This document shows positions 61,344 to 64,000 of a stretch of 64,000 bases of DNA, one piece after another; position 1 is the first letter of the stretch, and the number at the start of each line of letters is the position of its first letter. The notes beneath the pieces were generated by a model, which was not told the DNA's origin, searched no databases, and worked only from the letters and a program-made list of their open reading frames with translations. This DNA comes from RBG-16-66-20 sp040752005 (GTDB lineage: Bacteria; Pseudomonadota; Gammaproteobacteria; Burkholderiales; SG8-39). The translations under genes and the position numbers were made by a program. The stretch is taken from NCBI GenBank assembly GCA_040752005.1, contig JBFMFX010000001.1, positions 1 to 64,000 on the forward strand, written 5' to 3'.

Positions 61344-62323
61344 GACCGGCTCACGGCGTACAGGCCCTGCGGGCGCCAGAGCAGCACCAGCACCATCAGC
61401 AGGATGTTCGAGCCGAGCGCGACCTTGGGCGAGAGGAAGCCGACGTAGTTCGCCACCAGCCCGACGAGCAGCGAGCCCACGAAACAGCCGGTCACCGAGC
61501 CCATGCCGCCGATGATGATGACGATGAAGATGAGCACCATCATCTGCGCGCCGATGTGCACGGTAATGCTTTCCTGATACATCCCCCAGAGCGCGCCGCC
61601 AAGGCCGGCGAGCGCGGAGCCGGCGACGAACACCGCGATGAACAGACGCTCGATGCGGTAGCCCATCGCCTCGACCATCTCGCGGTTCTCGACGCCGGCG
61701 CGAATCAGCAGCCCGATTCTCGTGCGGTGGAGCGCAAGCACCATGGCGGCGAACACCGCCAGACCGAGCACCACGGCGCTCAGGCGGTATTTTTCCAGGG
61801 CGATGTCGCCGATGACGAACGAGCCGCGCAGCGCAGCCGGTCGTGCGAGGGGCACGATGTCCGGGCCCCAGATGACGTGTATGAGCTGCTCGGCGACGAT
61901 CATGCCGCCGGTGGTGACCAGGATCTGCTTCAGGTGCTGCCCGTAGACCGGCCGGATGACGACGCGCTCGAAGAAGAGTCCGAGCAGCCCGGCGGCGAGG
62001 ATCGCCGCGCCGAGCGCGGGCGCGAGCGCGCCCAGATTCGCGGCGAAGCTGTCGGCGCCGGCTGCGTCGGCGGCCAGGCGCACCACGCTCGCGGCGACGT
62101 AGGCGCCGACGGCGATGAACACGCCGTGGGCGAAGTTGAGGACATCCATCAGCCCGAAGACGAGGGTGAGGCCGGAGGCCATGAGGAAAATGAGCAGGCC
62201 CATGGCGAGGCCCGCCACGGTGAGCGTCGCCCACGTGGACGGGCTGCCGATGAGCGCGAGCGCGGCGAGGGCGATCGCCGCCACCAGAAGCGGCGGCGCC
62301 CAGTCGAGACGCGCGCCGTTCAC
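61340..62323 (-). CDS. livH: Branched-chain amino-acid-type ABC transporter permease LivH
   Basis: This 327-residue permease is the partner of LivM. It has LAMGLLIFLMASGLTLVFGLMDVLNFAHGVFIAVGAYVA, the RIGLLIRAGVENREMVEAMGYRIERLF loop for ATPase contact, and FIVIIIGGMGSVTGCFVGSLLVG. Start is a GTG (complement 62321-62323) overlapping the livF stop. Confidence 0.91.
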   Translation of the reverse strand: MNGARLDWAPPLLVAAIALAALALIGSPSTWATLTVAGLAMGLLIFLMASGLTLVFGLMDVLNFAHGVFIAVGAYVAASVVRLAADAAGADSFAANLGALAPALGAAILAAGLLGLFFERVVIRPVYGQHLKQILVTTGGMIVAEQLIHVIWGPDIVPLARPAALRGSFVIGDIALEKYRLSAVVLGLAVFAAMVLALHRTRIGLLIRAGVENREMVEAMGYRIERLFIAVFVAGSALAGLGGALWGMYQESITVHIGAQMMVLIFIVIIIGGMGSVTGCFVGSLLVGLVANYVGFLSPKVALGSNILLMVLVLLWRPQGLYAVSRS

Positions 62324-63054
62324 GGGCGCGACTCCAGCGAAAGGCCGAGCAGCTTCACTTGCAGCGCCTCGTCCGCCGCGAGCTCGGCCATGCGGCCGGC
62401 GTGCACGATCCTTCCGGAATCCATCACTGCCACCCGGTCGCCGAGCATGCGCGCGGCGTGAAAGTTCTGCTCCACCATCAGGATCGTGGTGTCGGTCTTC
62501 TTCAGTTCGAGAAACGCCTCGATCAGGTTGTTGATGATCGCCGGCGCGAGCCCCTTGGTGGGCTCATCCACCAGGATGAGCTTTCGCGGCTCGACGATCG
62601 CGCGCGCAATCGCGAGCATCTGCTTCTGCCCGCCGGAGAGCAGTCCCGCCGGCAGATGCCAGAACGTCTTCAGGGGCGGGAAGAACCGGAATACCCGCTC
62701 GAGGCGCTCGTCGCTCGGCGGCCCGGAGCGCGCCGCAAGAAGCAGGTTCTCGCGCACGGTGAGCCCCGCGAAAATTCCCATGGACTCGGGCACGTAGGCG
62801 ATGCCGAGGCGGGCGACGTCGGGCGTGTCGCGCCCGGCGATCTCGGTGCCGTCGAAGCGGATCGAGCCGGCGCAGGCGCGCCACAGCCCCATGATGGTGC
62901 GCAGCGTCGTTGTCTTACCGGCGCCGTTGCGGCCGAGCAGCATCGTCAGCTCGCCGCGCGCAACGGCGAGGTCCACGCCCTGCAGGATGTGGTACCGGCC
63001 GATGCGCGTGTGCACGCCGGCGAGGACGAGAAGTTCGCTGCGCGGCTCAGGCAC
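62320..63054 (-). CDS. livF: Branched-chain amino-acid-type ABC transporter ATP-binding protein LivF
   Basis: This 244-residue ATPase has GRNGAGKTTTL (Walker A), AYVPESMGIFAGLTVRENL (Q-loop variant with E), signature LSGGQKQMLAIARAI, Walker B LILVDEPTKGLAP and an H-loop-type VEQNFHAA. LivF proteins lack the C-terminal domain, as here. GTG at complement 63052-63054 overlaps the livG end by 8 bases. Confidence 0.92.
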   Translation of the reverse strand: MPEPRSELLVLAGVHTRIGRYHILQGVDLAVARGELTMLLGRNGAGKTTTLRTIMGLWRACAGSIRFDGTEIAGRDTPDVARLGIAYVPESMGIFAGLTVRENLLLAARSGPPSDERLERVFRFFPPLKTFWHLPAGLLSGGQKQMLAIARAIVEPRKLILVDEPTKGLAPAIINNLIEAFLELKKTDTTILMVEQNFHAARMLGDRVAVMDSGRIVHAGRMAELAADEALQVKLLGLSLESRP

Positions 63055-63811
63055 CGGCGAACACCCCGAGATAGGCTTGCTGCACGACGGGCGAGGCGAT
63101 CACCTCGGCGGGCAGTCCGTCGGCGACGAGCCGTCCCTGGTGCAGGACGATGATCCGGTCGGCAAGCGACCGGACCACGTCCATCTTGTGCTCGACGAGC
63201 AGCACGGTCCTGTCCCCGCGTGCCTTGATCTCGTGAATGAGCTCCAGAATTACCGGCACTTCGTCCATGCTCATGCCGGCGGTGGGCTCGTCGAACATGA
63301 AGACTTCGGGTTCGAGCGCGAGCAGGATCGCGACTTCCAGCTTTCTCTGGTCGCCGTGCGCCAGCTCGGCGGCGAGCGCGGCGCGCCGCTCGACGAGGGC
63401 GACGCGCTGCAGGCAGTGCTCGGCGCGCTCGATCAATTCGACCCGGTCGGTGCAGAGCGAAAAAAGGTCGAGGCCGAGCCCGGCGCGCGCCTGCACCGCC
63501 AGCCGCACGTTCTCCAGCACCGTCAGATTGGGAAAGAGGTGCGTGAGCTGGAACGCACGCCCGAGCCCCTTGCGCGCGCGCACCGGCGCGGGGTCGCGGG
63601 TGACGTCCTCGCCTCGGAGCCGGACCTCGCCCGCGCTCGCCGGCAACTGCCCGGAGATCAGGTTGAAATAGGTCGTCTTGCCGGCGCCGTTCGGACCGAC
63701 GATCGCGGTGAGCGTCCCCTGCTCGAAGGCGCAGCTCACCGCATCGACCGCGACATGGCCGCCGAAGCGGATCGTCAGCCCGCGCGTCTCGAGGACCGGA
63801 TGCGTGCCCAA
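63047..63811 (-). CDS. livG: Branched-chain amino-acid-type ABC transporter ATP-binding protein LivG
   Basis: This 254-residue ATPase has GPNGAGKTT (Walker A), GLGRAFQLTHLFPNLTVLENV (Q-loop), and AHGDQRKLEVAILLAL as a shortened signature (LAHGDQ, in place of LSYGEQ). Walker B is VFMFDEPTAGMSM and the H-loop is LLVEHKMDVV. The start is a TTG (complement 63809-63811). An inverted repeat stands between it and livK. Confidence 0.9.
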   Translation of the reverse strand: MGTHPVLETRGLTIRFGGHVAVDAVSCAFEQGTLTAIVGPNGAGKTTYFNLISGQLPASAGEVRLRGEDVTRDPAPVRARKGLGRAFQLTHLFPNLTVLENVRLAVQARAGLGLDLFSLCTDRVELIERAEHCLQRVALVERRAALAAELAHGDQRKLEVAILLALEPEVFMFDEPTAGMSMDEVPVILELIHEIKARGDRTVLLVEHKMDVVRSLADRIIVLHQGRLVADGLPAEVIASPVVQQAYLGVFAGA

Positions 63812-63829
63812 GAGGACTCTCCCGACTTC

Positions 63830-63873
63830 GCGCCGCAGGGAGCGGCCGGCGCCCGCTCCGCTCCCTGCGGCGC
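63830..63873. repeat. 16-bp inverted repeat between livK and livG
   Basis: GCGCCGCAGGGAGCGG (63830-63845) and its exact complement (63858-63873) enclose a 12-base loop. On the minus (coding) strand no T-run follows. The hairpin lies just after the end of the binding-protein gene, the usual place for a structure that protects its mRNA and keeps it more abundant than the transporter genes. Confidence 0.6.
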
Positions 63874-63898
63874 AGGTAGCCCGGCGCCAGGCGCGTGG

Positions 63899-64000
63899 CT
63901 AGCGCTTGTTGCGGATCGGGACCGGGATCTCGGAAGCCGGGATTTCGCGCACCAGCTCCAGCAGGTCCCACTCGTCCTTCTGGTCCTTCTTGATGCGGAA
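63899..64000 (-). CDS. livK: Branched-chain amino-acid-type ABC transporter substrate-binding protein, C-terminal end
   Basis: The frame is open to the window edge, and only the last 33 residues are present. The segment KKDEWDLLELVREIPASEI resembles the conserved end of periplasmic leucine/isoleucine/valine-binding proteins (SKGEWDxxKVVxEIPA-type). Stop TAG at complement 63899-63901. Its place directly upstream of livG-livF-livH-livM completes the transporter. Confidence 0.75.
   Translation of the reverse strand, partial: FRIKKDQKDEWDLLELVREIPASEIPVPIRNKR

Overview
The window is a gene-dense, GC-rich chromosomal segment from a proteobacterium, most probably an uncultured or little-studied betaproteobacterium. 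This is inferred from gene content and order. The evidence is the mlaFEDACB - ABC exporter - bolA - murA - hisGDCBHAFIE - HIT - tatABC run, the kdsD-kdsC-lptCAB-rpoN-hpf-ptsN-hprK-rapZ run, short-form HisG, and a class of type IV pilus genes of the MSHA kind. No rRNA, CRISPR array, insertion sequence or prophage is visible. No stretch over 300 bases lacks a gene. Operons are tightly packed, and ATGA, GTGA and TTGA stop/start overlaps are the rule, so translational coupling is probably widespread.

Layout: 1-5.7 kb holds the tail of a HlyD-type adaptor, rpiA (ending in a 36-bp palindrome), rdgB and hemW on the plus strand, then trmB-thiG-thiS on the minus strand, tRNA-Gly(CCC) and a 5'-nucleotidase. 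An AsmA protein follows to 7.8 kb. From 7.8 to 12.9 kb (minus) is a dipeptide-type ABC importer, dppB-[M20 peptidase]-dppC-dppD-dppF, with no binding-protein gene. mutY (plus) overlaps a LON-domain gene tail to tail. From there to 22 kb (minus) run kdsD-kdsC-lptC-lptA-lptB-rpoN-hpf-ptsN-hprK-rapZ-LON, covering Kdo and LPS transport, sigma-54 and nitrogen-PTS functions. A Kef-type antiporter is transcribed away at 22-24 kb.

The region 24-43.3 kb is the most interesting. It is an MSHA-like pilus or pseudopilus assembly locus: AAA ATPase MshM, secretin MshL, TPR protein MshN, assembly ATPase MshE, platform protein MshG, and MshI/J/K. It also has a 277-aa prepilin, a 592-aa protein that carries the same exported domain twice, and a separate major-pilin-like gene. 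The two ends carry the halves of a two-component system (kinase at 26.4 kb, sigma-54 activator at 41.2 kb) and of an ABC-2 exporter (permease at 25.6 kb, ATPase at 42.6 kb). The pilin gene is preceded by a very good sigma-54 promoter, which ties pilin expression to that activator and to rpoN. The secretin gene is broken by a one-base frameshift in a 6-base homopolymer.

From 43.4 to 59.4 kb (plus) are the Mla phospholipid-transport operon, a second ABC-2 exporter, bolA, murA, all his genes except hisZ, a HIT protein, tatA, a strong intrinsic terminator, tatB, tatC, and a DsrE-like lipoprotein. From 59.4 kb to the end (minus) is a branched-chain-amino-acid-type importer, livK(partial)-livG-livF-livH-livM, coupled to an alpha/beta hydrolase.
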